The notes under the pieces: generated by a model
The model's database searches: none
What the model saw: only the letters and a program-made list of their open reading frames with translations
What the model was told of the DNA's origin: nothing
Source of the DNA: Nostoc sp. FACHB-152
GTDB taxonomy: Bacteria > Cyanobacteriota > Cyanobacteriia > Cyanobacteriales > Nostocaceae
Assembly: GCF_014697475.1 (NCBI RefSeq)
Contig: NZ_JACJRV010000041.1
Coordinates: 1 to 61,657, forward strand
Direction of reading: 5' to 3'
DNA length: 61,657 nucleotides
Part shown: piece by piece, positions 26,901 to 35,300 of the stretch
How the letters are laid out: the number at the start of each line of letters is the position of its first letter
Numbering within the stretch: position 1 is the stretch's first letter
Made by a program: the position numbers and the translations under genes

Positions 26901-28110
26901 TAATAAAAGGGGTTTTATCTAAATGATTGATAGCAAAAACATCAATAGCTTGATTACCTTTAATTGTGAGATTACCACCAGCAATAGCGGAAAAGTTTTT
27001 GGCTACACTATCACGGATGATAACTGTATTTTGAGCTAGTAAGTTTAAGTTACCTGTTGTTAGAAGTTGACTTTCTGGTAATGTAAGATTTTGGTTAGCA
27101 GCGAGAGTAATATTTTTAGCTTCTGCATTGGTCACTACAACATCGCCATTTTCAACTTTCAATCCCGAACCCGTAAGTTGTACTTCTCCATTACTGTTAA
27201 CTTGTACTTGAGAAGCGTTATCACCACCGCCACCAGTTAACAATGCTGGTAGAGAATTCGTAGTTGAATTATTAGTAGTAGTGGAATTCAATGGTTGAAT
27301 TTCTAAACTTAATGGGTTCCCAGGTATAGTTAATTTGAGCAAACTACTACCGGGTACAGTTGCAACAGTAATGTTTCCCCCTGGTGCTGATAGGGTTCCG
27401 GTACTAACAACTGTACCGCCGAATAAACTCAAGTTATTGCCATAGGGAACAGCCAAATTGCCTTGATTTAAAATAGCACTGGTCACACTAGAATCAAAGG
27501 CGAAGCTATTAGGTGAACCGATGAGTGCATTATAGTTATTTGTCCCGATCGCATTAAACCACCCATTACTAAAACCAATGCGATCGCTTGTTGTTGCTGT
27601 AAACGATGCTGGCACATTTAAACTAGCATTATTCCCAAAAACAATTCCGGCTGGGTTGATTAAATATAAGTTAGAATTACCCCCAGTCACACGGATCAAG
27701 CCATTGATAAAAGAAGCTTGTCCACCTGTAACTCTTCCTAAGATATTTTGAATTGATGGTTGCGATAAAAAGTTAGCTGTTTGATTCGCATCTAGCCCAA
27801 ATTTGCTAAAGCTGTGAAAGAGGTTGGCTTGATCACCACTTAAAGTTCCACCACTAATATTAATATTGTTACCTTGAGTATTGACAACTGTACCAGTGCC
27901 ATCAGCAGCCGGAGTGATTGATTGGGCTTTAACGGTTATAGGTAGTAGCGATAATATTAAGGCTAAATTACTAACGGCTAATACTTTAACTGTAGGTAAT
28001 AAACTCTGACTCAAATTAGGTCTTGTTTGTGCTAAAGCACTTTTAATAGCAGCTTTTAAATAACGTTCTCGATGATAAACTGTAATAACTAATGAAATGA
28101 CGGGCTGCAT
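23968..28110 (-). CDS. Filamentous-haemagglutinin-N / CHAT protease-domain protein
   Basis: A 1380-residue secreted protein. A signal-like hydrophobic segment (residues ~43-62, ending VKAQ) leads into a TPS/haemagglutinin N-terminal domain (~65-320: NGLIRVTGGNSNLYLINPAG). A long beta-helix with repeats such as GGNITTQNIDTS runs to ~900, followed by a Pro/Asp-rich linker (~955-1005: PPDIPPDIPP). The C-terminus is a CHAT caspase-like domain (~1090-1380) with His near 1223 in IIHLATHGEF and Cys near 1264 in VVLSACRTALG. The two-partner-secretion start implies export through a TpsB porin, but none is encoded here. The first 29 residues look foreign, like the start of a GT2 glycosyltransferase. 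It converges on the CRISPR array. Confidence 0.88.
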   Translation of the reverse strand: MQPVISLVITVYHRERYLKAAIKSALAQTRPNLSQSLLPTVKVLAVSNLALILSLLPITVKAQSITPAADGTGTVVNTQGNNINISGGTLSGDQANLFHSFSKFGLDANQTANFLSQPSIQNILGRVTGGQASFINGLIRVTGGNSNLYLINPAGIVFGNNASLNVPASFTATTSDRIGFSNGWFNAIGTNNYNALIGSPNSFAFDSSVTSAILNQGNLAVPYGNNLSLFGGTVVSTGTLSAPGGNITVATVPGSSLLKLTIPGNPLSLEIQPLNSTTTNNSTTNSLPALLTGGGGDNASQVQVNSNGEVQLTGSGLKVENGDVVVTNAEAKNITLAANQNLTLPESQLLTTGNLNLLAQNTVIIRDSVAKNFSAIAGGNLTIKGNQAIDVFAINHLDKTPFISGGDLTLISDGKISLDAHFSSAGKFSILTSQGQAGNFISLVDPIISSNQDVTFGNYTGPSLKVESRGSISAGEIVITGADTALPSSTAICGGSVSPNCVTDVQTLSSQPALILRAGETNILGTNFGVAPIVFNEVGGPSFPGNVNVTGNISFSGDGGPVIISATGNITTQNIDTSNFDGSGSVNLTAGGNITTQNIDTSSFQPSGLVQLAAGGSITTNDINTSFANEIDGASGQVRLISGNSITSGNINTSAEGFGSDAIAGAVTLNATSTPFGSNITFNSINAQATSDTGTGQGGNVSILANGVVRGTGLIPLIEVISNDTINSSGTTQSGTITIQHDGGPNNLPFIVGNPSINGTIGVINTGNTTITPTSTVNIFPVLPNGGIAVGTPNGISIISVNNLPTVTANSLPNTQQNQSVTFTFGSLNPLTTDANNDNRTIIFDAISSGNLTFQNGTPITSGTVLNPGTVLVYTPPTGASGSIPAFTIRANDVVSSSAPQQISINVTQPPIIPPDIPPDIPPTIPPDNNPDLDDAPDPEILTKHPPRPPRPPLHGGFMPPKSEHGTKLAKIDEKFTDKVGKYLGGSPTPATTINEARQILVDIESAAGVKPALIYVSFVPGTIKAGLAPEENLLTQDNDLLELVVVTAKGEPIRQVVNVTRSQVLAASQKFTSLVTDPSLRRSYITPSKQLYQWLITPIISGLKERQINNLVFLMDTGLRSMPVAALYDGQKYLIETYSVGLMPSLSLTDTRYVDIRKAEVLGMGASQFPNQDPLPAVPTELTTITQKLWPGRSFLNEGFTLQNLKEQRRERPFGIIHLATHGEFRPGAPGNSYIQLWDTQLKMDQMRQLGWNKPPVELVVLSACRTALGNEEAELGFAGFAVQAGAKSALASLWYVSDEGTFGLMTEFYEQLRKAPIKAEALRRAQVGMLKGEVRLEDGKLKTPSGDFTLPPALIELGDKSLNHPYFWSAFTMIGNPW

Positions 28111-28722
28111 AAATGCTTTAGTTTTTTGATTTATAAAATTTTCCTTGTATGAATAGGCTACCCATTAATTCATCAGCTTTTATAAATTATTAAGAGTTGC
28201 CGTTTATCCGTTATAAATCTTATTAATCGCAGCTTTATACCAATTCGTAATTCGTAATTCAGAAGTAGTTTTGTAGGGTGTGTTATCGCGCCAGCGTAAC
28301 GCACCGCAAATCTCTAGTCATGAAATTTTTTGAACAAACAGCAAGGATGTGTTTTTATGTAGCGCAAAGCACCATCTAATATGATCAGTACACTCCTAAA
28401 CTGTCTCACCTGTATAGCAGTGCGTGTAGGAATTACAAACAAATCTACTCCCCACTCCCTATTCCCTACCTCAACCAGTAATTTAGAAATCAAATAGGAT
28501 TGCTGTATATCCATCAAAAGAGATAATTATTAACATTGAAATATCCAAATCATCCGTGAGTTCACCCGTTTAGGTGAAGGCATATAAAATTACAAAGGGA
28601 TAACATTAAGGAACATTAAGCAGAAGTAAACTATCTTGCTTAGAGTTGAGCAGAATTTAATTTATATAACTGGCGATACATTCCTACGTTATCCCCCCAA
28701 AGTATTTTATAGATCGTTGATT
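28111..28722. other. Divergent intergenic region
   Basis: About 600 bases between divergent genes. It contains short TAATTCG-type tandem repeats near 28240-28262 and a dispersed GTAGGGTGTGTTATCGCGCC-type element at ~28274-28313. The rest is AT-rich and should hold the promoters of both neighbours. A TTG at 28636 opens a longer frame for the downstream gene but has no clear ribosome binding site. Confidence 0.45.
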
Positions 28723-30192
28723 ATGAATACCTACATCGAAGTTCCCGTCATTGGCAAAATTAAGCACCCCTACCGATGGCTGATGGGGTTGATAGCAACG
28801 GGTGCTTTGGTTGTGGGTACAACTACTACATACAACTTGGTAAATCGGGGTGCAAGTCAAGGAGATATTACCAAACTCACTGTTCCTGTAGAAAATAAAG
28901 ATGTCACTTTGAAAATTACCGCCAGTGGTAAAGTAGTACCCGTTCAAAGTGTAAATATCAGCCCTAAAAATCCAGGGGTGTTGGCAGAACTTTATGTAGA
29001 GCAAGGCGATCGCGTACAATCAGGACAAGTCATCGCTCGTATGGATGTTGGTGACTTAGAAGCCCAAATCTTGCAAACCCGCGCCAACTTAGCACAAGCC
29101 CAAGCTCAATTAGATGAAGCCCTAGCCGGAAATCGCCCGCAAGAAATTACCCAAGCTAGAGCGCGGTTATCTCAAGCTCAAGCACAATTAGCCCAAGCGC
29201 GTACAGGAAATCGTCCCCAAGAAATTGCCCAAGCTCAAGCCCAAGTAGATGCAGCACAAGCAAAGGCAAATTATACTGCTGAACAAGTGAAGCGTTACCA
29301 ATACCTCTACCAACAAGGTGCAGAAAAAAGGCAATTATTAGATCAAGCAGTCAGTGAAGATAAATCTGCTCAAGCTAATTTAGAAGAAGCTCGTCGTCGG
29401 CTGTCGTTGTTACAAAGTGGTAGCCGCAGCGAAGAAATTGCCGCAAAAGAAGCAGCTGTTACTGAAGCACAAGCAGCATTAGTACTGTCAGAAAATGGTA
29501 GTCGTCCTGAAGAAATTGCCCAACGCCGCGCCGCAGTTAAAGCAGCACAAGCACAGTTAGCATCGGCCCAGATAAAAATCAAAGATACAGTCATCCGCGC
29601 TCCCTTTGCAGGAATAGTGACGCAGAAGTATGCAAACATCGGCTCCTTTGTTACCCCTACTACCTCTGCTTCCACCAGTGCATCGGCAACTTCTAGTTCT
29701 ATTGTCGCCGTTGCCAAAGGTTTAGAAGTGTTAGCACAAGTGCCAGAAGCAGATCTTGGCAGAGTTAAACAGGGACAAGAAGTAGAAATTGTGGCAGATG
29801 CTTATCCTGACCAAGTATTTAAAGGTCGTGTGCGCTTGATTGCGCCAGAAGCAGTCATAGAACAAGGTGTAACGTCCTTTCAAGTGCGAGTTGCGTTAGA
29901 TACAGGCATAGATAAACTGCGTTCTGGCTTAAATGTAGACTTAACTTTTTTAGGCGATCGCGTTAACAATACCTTAGTATTACCAACCGTCGCCATTGTC
30001 ACCGAAAAAGGTAAAACTGGCGTACTAATTCCTGATGCAAAAAATCAACCACAGTTTCGGGAAGTGACAGTAGGCGCGCAAGTAGGCGACCAAACTCAAG
30101 TTTTATCAGGCGTGCAATCAGGCGATCGCGTGTTTGTTGACTTACCAAAGAACTACAAACTTCAAAAGGCGAAAGAAGAACAAAACAAATGA
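28723..30192 (+). CDS. MacA/HlyD-type periplasmic adaptor of an ABC efflux system
   Basis: A membrane-fusion protein of about 489 residues. An N-terminal membrane anchor (~20-40) is followed by a lipoyl half (ASGKVVPVQSVNISPKNPGV), a long alpha-helical hairpin (~100-290), the second lipoyl half (DTVIRAPFAGIVTQKYANIG) and beta-barrel domains. The hairpin contains repeated A-Q-A-Q-L heptads broken by GNRPQEI, GSRSEEI and GSRPEEI, suggesting internal duplication. Such adaptors link an inner-membrane ABC permease to a TolC-like outer-membrane channel. Its stop codon overlaps the permease start (ATGA). I take the ATG at 28723 because it places the anchor near the N-terminus. Confidence 0.87.
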   Translation: MNTYIEVPVIGKIKHPYRWLMGLIATGALVVGTTTTYNLVNRGASQGDITKLTVPVENKDVTLKITASGKVVPVQSVNISPKNPGVLAELYVEQGDRVQSGQVIARMDVGDLEAQILQTRANLAQAQAQLDEALAGNRPQEITQARARLSQAQAQLAQARTGNRPQEIAQAQAQVDAAQAKANYTAEQVKRYQYLYQQGAEKRQLLDQAVSEDKSAQANLEEARRRLSLLQSGSRSEEIAAKEAAVTEAQAALVLSENGSRPEEIAQRRAAVKAAQAQLASAQIKIKDTVIRAPFAGIVTQKYANIGSFVTPTTSASTSASATSSSIVAVAKGLEVLAQVPEADLGRVKQGQEVEIVADAYPDQVFKGRVRLIAPEAVIEQGVTSFQVRVALDTGIDKLRSGLNVDLTFLGDRVNNTLVLPTVAIVTEKGKTGVLIPDAKNQPQFREVTVGAQVGDQTQVLSGVQSGDRVFVDLPKNYKLQKAKEEQNK

Positions 30193-31406
30193 ACTTCTTA
30201 GAAAGTGTGCAAATGGCAGGTAAAACCCTGCTATCAAATAAATTGCGTACAGCCCTCACCATGTTGGGTATTGTGATTGGTAACGCCTCCGTAATTGCCA
30301 TGATTGGCATTGGTGAAGGCGGACAGAAATATGTTTCTAATCAGTTAGAATCTCTAGGGCCGAATGTGTTGTTTGTCATTCCTGGTAATCAAGCAACTCA
30401 GCGCATTTCTCGTGATGTTCCAAAAACCTTAGTCTTAGAAGATGCCCAAGCGATCGCAACTCAAGTCCCAACAATCGCCAACGTGACTGCGGAATTAAAT
30501 AGTAGGCAGGTAGTTACTTACAGTAACAGAAACACCAATGTCAACATTATTGGTACAACTCCCAGTTTCTTGACAGTGCGAGATTTTGAACCTGAAAAAG
30601 GGCGGTTTTTCTCGGAAGTAGATATGAAACGCAGTAACCAAGTTGCTGTGCTGGGTGCAAAATTAGCTGAACGATTATTTGGTAACACTACCCCTGTTGG
30701 TCAGCAGCTACGCATCAAAAATACTAGCTTTCAAGTAATTGGGGTATTAGCAGCTAAAGGTTCTAATTTAGGTGTTGATTATGATGATGCGGCATTAATT
30801 CCCGTCAACACAATGGCCAACCGCATTGTCGGGCGAACCTCTCCTTATGGATTAGAGTTAACTTATATTGTTGCTTCAGCTAAAAATGCCGATAGTGTAG
30901 ATGCAGCCGCCTTTCAAATCACCAACTTGCTGCGACAACGGCACAATATCACCGGAGAAGATGACTTTACCATCCGCACCCAAAAAGATGCTTTACAAAC
31001 CGTCGGACAAATCTCAGGTGCATTAACAATTATGCTGGCTGCGATCGCTGGTATATCGTTATTTGTTGGCGGTATCGGTATCATGAACATCATGCTAGTT
31101 TCCGTTACCGAACGCACTCAAGAAATCGGACTGCGAAAAGCGATCGGTGCAACCGAACAAGACATCTTATTACAATTTATGGTTGAAGCCGTGATTGTTT
31201 CCGCCATTGGTGGTGTCGTGGGAACAGCCGTTGGTGTCAGTGGTATTTTGATAGTCGCCGCTTTCACCCCATTAGAAGCCGGAATATCAGCAGTCGCAAT
31301 TAGTACAGCCGTTGGTGTTTCAGGTGCGATCGGTTTATTCTTCGGTGTCGTTCCCGCCCGCCGTGCTGCTAAACTTGACCCAATCGTAGCCTTGCGAAGT
31401 GCTTAA
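30189..31406 (+). CDS. MacB/FtsX-type ABC transporter permease
   Basis: A 405-residue permease of the MacB/DevC type without a nucleotide-binding domain. Helix 1 (~20-45, LRTALTMLGIVIGNASVIAM) precedes a large periplasmic MacB-type domain (~50-270), then three helices at about 275-300, 325-350 and 365-390 (VVPARRAAKLDPIVALR at the end). It is coupled to the upstream adaptor by a 4-base overlap. The ATPase that should energise it is not next to it; the following 420 bases are non-coding. The substrate could be a peptide, glycolipid or toxin and cannot be named. Confidence 0.88.
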   Translation: MNFLESVQMAGKTLLSNKLRTALTMLGIVIGNASVIAMIGIGEGGQKYVSNQLESLGPNVLFVIPGNQATQRISRDVPKTLVLEDAQAIATQVPTIANVTAELNSRQVVTYSNRNTNVNIIGTTPSFLTVRDFEPEKGRFFSEVDMKRSNQVAVLGAKLAERLFGNTTPVGQQLRIKNTSFQVIGVLAAKGSNLGVDYDDAALIPVNTMANRIVGRTSPYGLELTYIVASAKNADSVDAAAFQITNLLRQRHNITGEDDFTIRTQKDALQTVGQISGALTIMLAAIAGISLFVGGIGIMNIMLVSVTERTQEIGLRKAIGATEQDILLQFMVEAVIVSAIGGVVGTAVGVSGILIVAAFTPLEAGISAVAISTAVGVSGAIGLFFGVVPARRAAKLDPIVALRSA

Positions 31407-31530
31407 AACAGTAAACAGTGAACAGTAAACAGTGATCACAGCATATAGTGGGGGATTTAAACCCGCCACCAACGTCTACCACCAATTGGTGTGGAGTGTC
31501 ACCTTCATATAAACACCTCATTCTTTACTG

Positions 31531-31691
31531 ATTAACGTGAGTTCGACGGATGTTAAAAACCCCTCTCCAAACCTCTCCCCTGCAAGGAGAGAGGCTTTCA
31601 AAACTTGTTTTTTCGTTCAAAACTAGGAAGATTTATGCCCCTCTCCGCGTCGGAGAGGGGTTGGGGAGAGGTTCATCGAACTCACGTTAAT
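31531..31691. mobile_element. MITE-like element with 16-bp perfect terminal inverted repeats
   Basis: ATTAACGTGAGTTCGA at 31531-31546 is matched by its exact reverse complement at 31676-31691. Between them are imperfect inverted copies of AACCCCTCTCC / GGAGAGGGGTT and CCTCTCCCC, so the 161-base unit can fold into a long hairpin. There is no ORF. This is the layout of a non-autonomous MITE. I see no clear target-site duplication beyond a possible TA/TAAT. Confidence 0.7.
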
Positions 31692-31828
31692 ATAATTTGG
31701 GGCGTGGTCAAGACTACTTTTGTGAAGAAGATTTTTTAACGCAGAGAGGCACAAAGGTAAGCCAGTGCGTTGCGCGGGTTCCCCGCGTTGTAGCAACTGG
31801 CGTAAACGCAAAGTTACGCGGAGGTATT
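31692..31828. repeat. Dispersed repeat fragments
   Basis: Contains AACGCAGAGAGGCACAAAGG (31739-31758), the reverse form of the CTCTGCGTCTTTGC element seen in the cas operon. Next to it is a GC-rich hairpin, GCGCGGGTTCCCCGCG, at ~31773-31788. No gene is visible. Confidence 0.5.
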
Positions 31829-32215
31829 TTAGTTTTCAACGTTCCAACCGAGGGCTGTGGCTACTTGATTAGCTAATTCTAAGGGGTTGAATGGTTTGGC
31901 GATCGCTGTTACTATACCCATCTGATCATAGCGGCGGCGGTCACTAGCTTGAACTTTAGCAGTCAATAAAATTACAGGAATTTTTTTGGTTGCGGCGTTG
32001 GCTTGAAGTTTTTCAAAAGTAGTGATGCCATCCATATCTGGCATCATGACATCTAATAAAATCGCATCTGGTTGGTAAGTTTCGGCTTGAGTAATGCCTT
32101 CGTGACCAGAACTGGCGGTGATTACATCCCAACCAGCGACGGTTTCTAAACAAATTTTGGCGACTTCTTGAATGTACTGCTCATTATCTACTACTAGAAT
32201 CCGTTTCACGGTCAT
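31829..32215 (-). CDS. CheY-like response regulator
   Basis: A stand-alone receiver domain of about 128 residues: RILVVDNEQY at the N-terminus (Asp and Asn in the acidic pocket), phosphoacceptor Asp in AILLDVMMPDMDG, Thr in VILLTAKV and Lys in AIAKPFNPLE. It has no output domain, so it probably acts by protein contact or as a phosphate shuttle. I use ATG 32215 rather than an upstream TTG. It lies 134 bases downstream of the giant hybrid kinase on the same strand; the gap carries TAATTCG and TTGCCTA repeats. It is likely part of that kinase's phosphorelay. Confidence 0.9.
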   Translation of the reverse strand: MTVKRILVVDNEQYIQEVAKICLETVAGWDVITASSGHEGITQAETYQPDAILLDVMMPDMDGITTFEKLQANAATKKIPVILLTAKVQASDRRRYDQMGIVTAIAKPFNPLELANQVATALGWNVEN

Positions 32216-32225
32216 AACTAATACC

Positions 32226-32258
32226 AATTCCTAATTCGTAATTCGTAATTCGTAATTG
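32226..32258. repeat. TAATTCG short tandem repeat
   Basis: Three perfect heptamers TAATTCG at 32232-32252 flanked by partial copies. This is a short tandemly repeated sequence of the kind common in Nostocales, lying between two signalling genes. Confidence 0.7.
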
Positions 32259-32317
32259 AGGAAGTTAATACCAAATTGCACTCATAAGTAAAATTCCTCC
32301 CCTGTCTCTACTTTCTG

Positions 32318-32352
32318 TTGCCTATTGCCTATTGCCTATTGCCTATTGCCTA
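32318..32352. repeat. TTGCCTA short tandem repeat ending at a stop codon
   Basis: Five exact heptamers TTGCCTA. The last three bases (32350-32352) are the complement of the TAG stop of the large kinase gene, so the repeat array begins precisely at the gene end and forms its 3' flank. Confidence 0.8.
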
Positions 32353-35300
32353 TTCCTTCTGTTCTTGGTTGTGAGTTATTCGCTGAAGTAGTTCCATCAC
32401 TCGTTGTTCAAATTCTTGAGTTGTTACACGCCCTTTAGTTAAAAATTCTGTATGCCCTAATTTTAGGCGTTTACGTTCAGATTCATCTAAATCTTTGGCT
32501 GAGTAAACAACTACTGGCATATGACGGAGTTGATTGTGTTGCTTTAACCAATCAACTACAACAAAACCATCACTTTCAGGCAGAATTAAGTCAAGAATTA
32601 ATAAATCAGGATTAACTTGTTGGCTGAGGTGGATAGCTTCTCGTCCAGTCTTTGCTAAACAAGTTTCGATGTCATGACGCTCAAACAAAGTATTTAGCAA
32701 GTCTGCTAAATCATGGTCATCCTCAACAATTAAAATGCGGCCGCGTTTGGAAGGTTTGGCGACAACTTGCTTGAGTGACTGCAATAAAAAACTTTCTTGG
32801 ACTGGTTTACTCACCCAATCAGCAAAATCTGTAATTGCGTTGCTATTGGTGGTGGATTTATAAACACTACAAATCACAATCGGAATGTGCTTGGTATCCT
32901 CACATTCTTTTAAAATTGCCATTGTTTCCCAGCCGTTCATCCCTGGCATAAGCAAATCAAGTAAAATCACATCTGGTTTTTGCTCCGATGCGATCGCGAT
33001 CGCTTCTTCACCAGTAGCAACTGTTACAACACGATATCCACCTTCTTGTAGTAGTGTTTGCAATTCAGCACAAATTACTGGGTCATCGTCACAAACTAGA
33101 ACTAGCGGGGAGTGGGGAGTGGGGACTAGTGACTGTGGAGGTAGATCTTGTTCTATTTCTGGTTGTGTAGCCTTGATGATAGGTAATGTAAAGTAAAATG
33201 TACTACCTTCACCTAAGACACTTTCCACCCAAATTCGACCGCCATGCTGTTGAATGATACTTTTGCAAATAGCCAAACCCAAACCTGTACCATCGTGGTT
33301 GCGTGAATCAGAAGAATCAACTTGTTGAAAACGCTCAAAGATACTATCAAGTTTGTCGGCTGGGATGCCACGCCCTTTATCTTTAACAATCAGCACTACT
33401 TCATCTTCTTGTTGTTTAGTTTCTAAGCAGACTGTCTCTCCTGGTGGCGAAAACTTAATCGCATTACTCAACAGGTTGGTTAAGATTTGGACAATTCGGT
33501 CAGTATCAGCCCATAGCACTACAGATAAGCTAGAAACTGAAATTTTGACTTGCGCTTTTTGGGCTAAGGGTTGCATAACATTCACAGCTGACTGAATCAA
33601 ATCGGCTAGGTTGCAAGTTTCCCGTTCCATCTTCACCTTGCCAGATTCAATCCGCTCAATATCTAAAATGTCATTAATTAACCGTACTAAGCGTTCAGTG
33701 CTATCAGTAGCAATTTGTAGCAACCGTTTTCCTTGGTCTGAGTCTGGTAGTAACAAGCCACTAGTCAGCATTCCCAAAGAACCATGAATCGAAGTTAAAG
33801 GTGTGCGGAGTTCATGACTCACAACCGAGACAAACTCATCTTTCATCCGCTCAACTTGTTTGCGCTCAGTAACATCCCGCAAAATAACTGTATAGTAAAC
33901 TTCCGCTCCTATACTCAATTTAGAAATCGAAGCCTCAGCCGGAAATTCGCTTCCATCTTTGCGCTGACCAAATAATTCTCGCCGTTCACCCATGCGACGC
34001 GCCAAACTTGTAGATTTGCCAAAGTCAGATACATGGTGACGATGAGCGTGGACAAATCGTATTGGTAAAAGTATGTCCAGCTTTTGCCCCATCACTTCTG
34101 GGGCAGAATAACCAAAGATTTTCTCTGCTCCTTGATTAAATAAAGTAATCTGTTGGTTACTGTCTATCGAAATAATGGCATCATCAGCTATATCTAAAAT
34201 TCGGGCGAACTTTACTTGCGAAACACGCAGTTCTTCTTCTACCCGTTGGCGTTCATCTAATTCTGACTGTAATTGGTGGTTAACTTCGATTAACTCTGTG
34301 GTGCGTTCAGCGACACGCAATTCTAGTTCATTATTAGTTTTTTGTAAGGCTATTTCGGTGTGTTTGCGATGAGAAATGTTACGCGCAACAACCACAGCCG
34401 CAGGTTTTTGTTGGTATTCACAAGGTGCAGCTACTACCTCAACATGGATGACTTCTCCATTTAGCCGCACAAACTCTTCTTCAATTAAGGGAACTGCCTG
34501 TCTAACTTCTTTCAGATATTGAACGCGTTCTTGAACTATGGCTTGAGAATGGGGATGTACTAACTCGATTACTGGTCTACCTAATAAGTCTTCGGCTTGG
34601 GTGGCACCAAAAAGTTGAATAGCCGCACTATTGACAAAAGCAAATTTCCCTTCGCTTTGAATAAATATTGCTTCGGGACAGATTTCTACTAGTTGGGTGT
34701 AGCTGGCTTGACTTTGTTGTAATGCGGCTTGGGCTGAAGCGCGCTCGCGTTGATTGCGTAATGCGACAATACCATAGGCTAAATCTTCAGATAATTCTGT
34801 CAATAGTTTCACCTCATCCGTATCAAAAGCATTTGCTTCAGCAGCATAAATATTCAAAGCCCCAAAAGCTTGACCGTTAGCTTTTAACGGTAAGGCGATG
34901 CTAGACGCAAAACCCCGTTCTTGGGCTTGACAACGCCAAACTTCGTATTTGGAATCAGTCAAAATGTTTTGAATTATGGATATTTCGCCAGTCCGAATGG
35001 CTTTACCTGTTGGCCCTTGACCATACACTGTATCTGACCAAGTAAGCTGGAGAGTTTGTAAATAGCCATTGTCATAACCAGCTTGCGCGACAGGATGAAT
35101 ACTTTTTTCAGGATCATTTTCTGCAAAACCTACCCACGCCAGCCGATAGCCACCAACCTCAACAATAATTTGACAAATTTTATCTAGTAAATCTTGTTCA
35201 TTTTGAGTACGGATGATTGCTTGATTACAGTGGCTGAAAGTTTGCAGTGTCCGATTAATCCGGCGAATTTCGGTTTCTACTGTTTGAGTATCTTGTTTTG

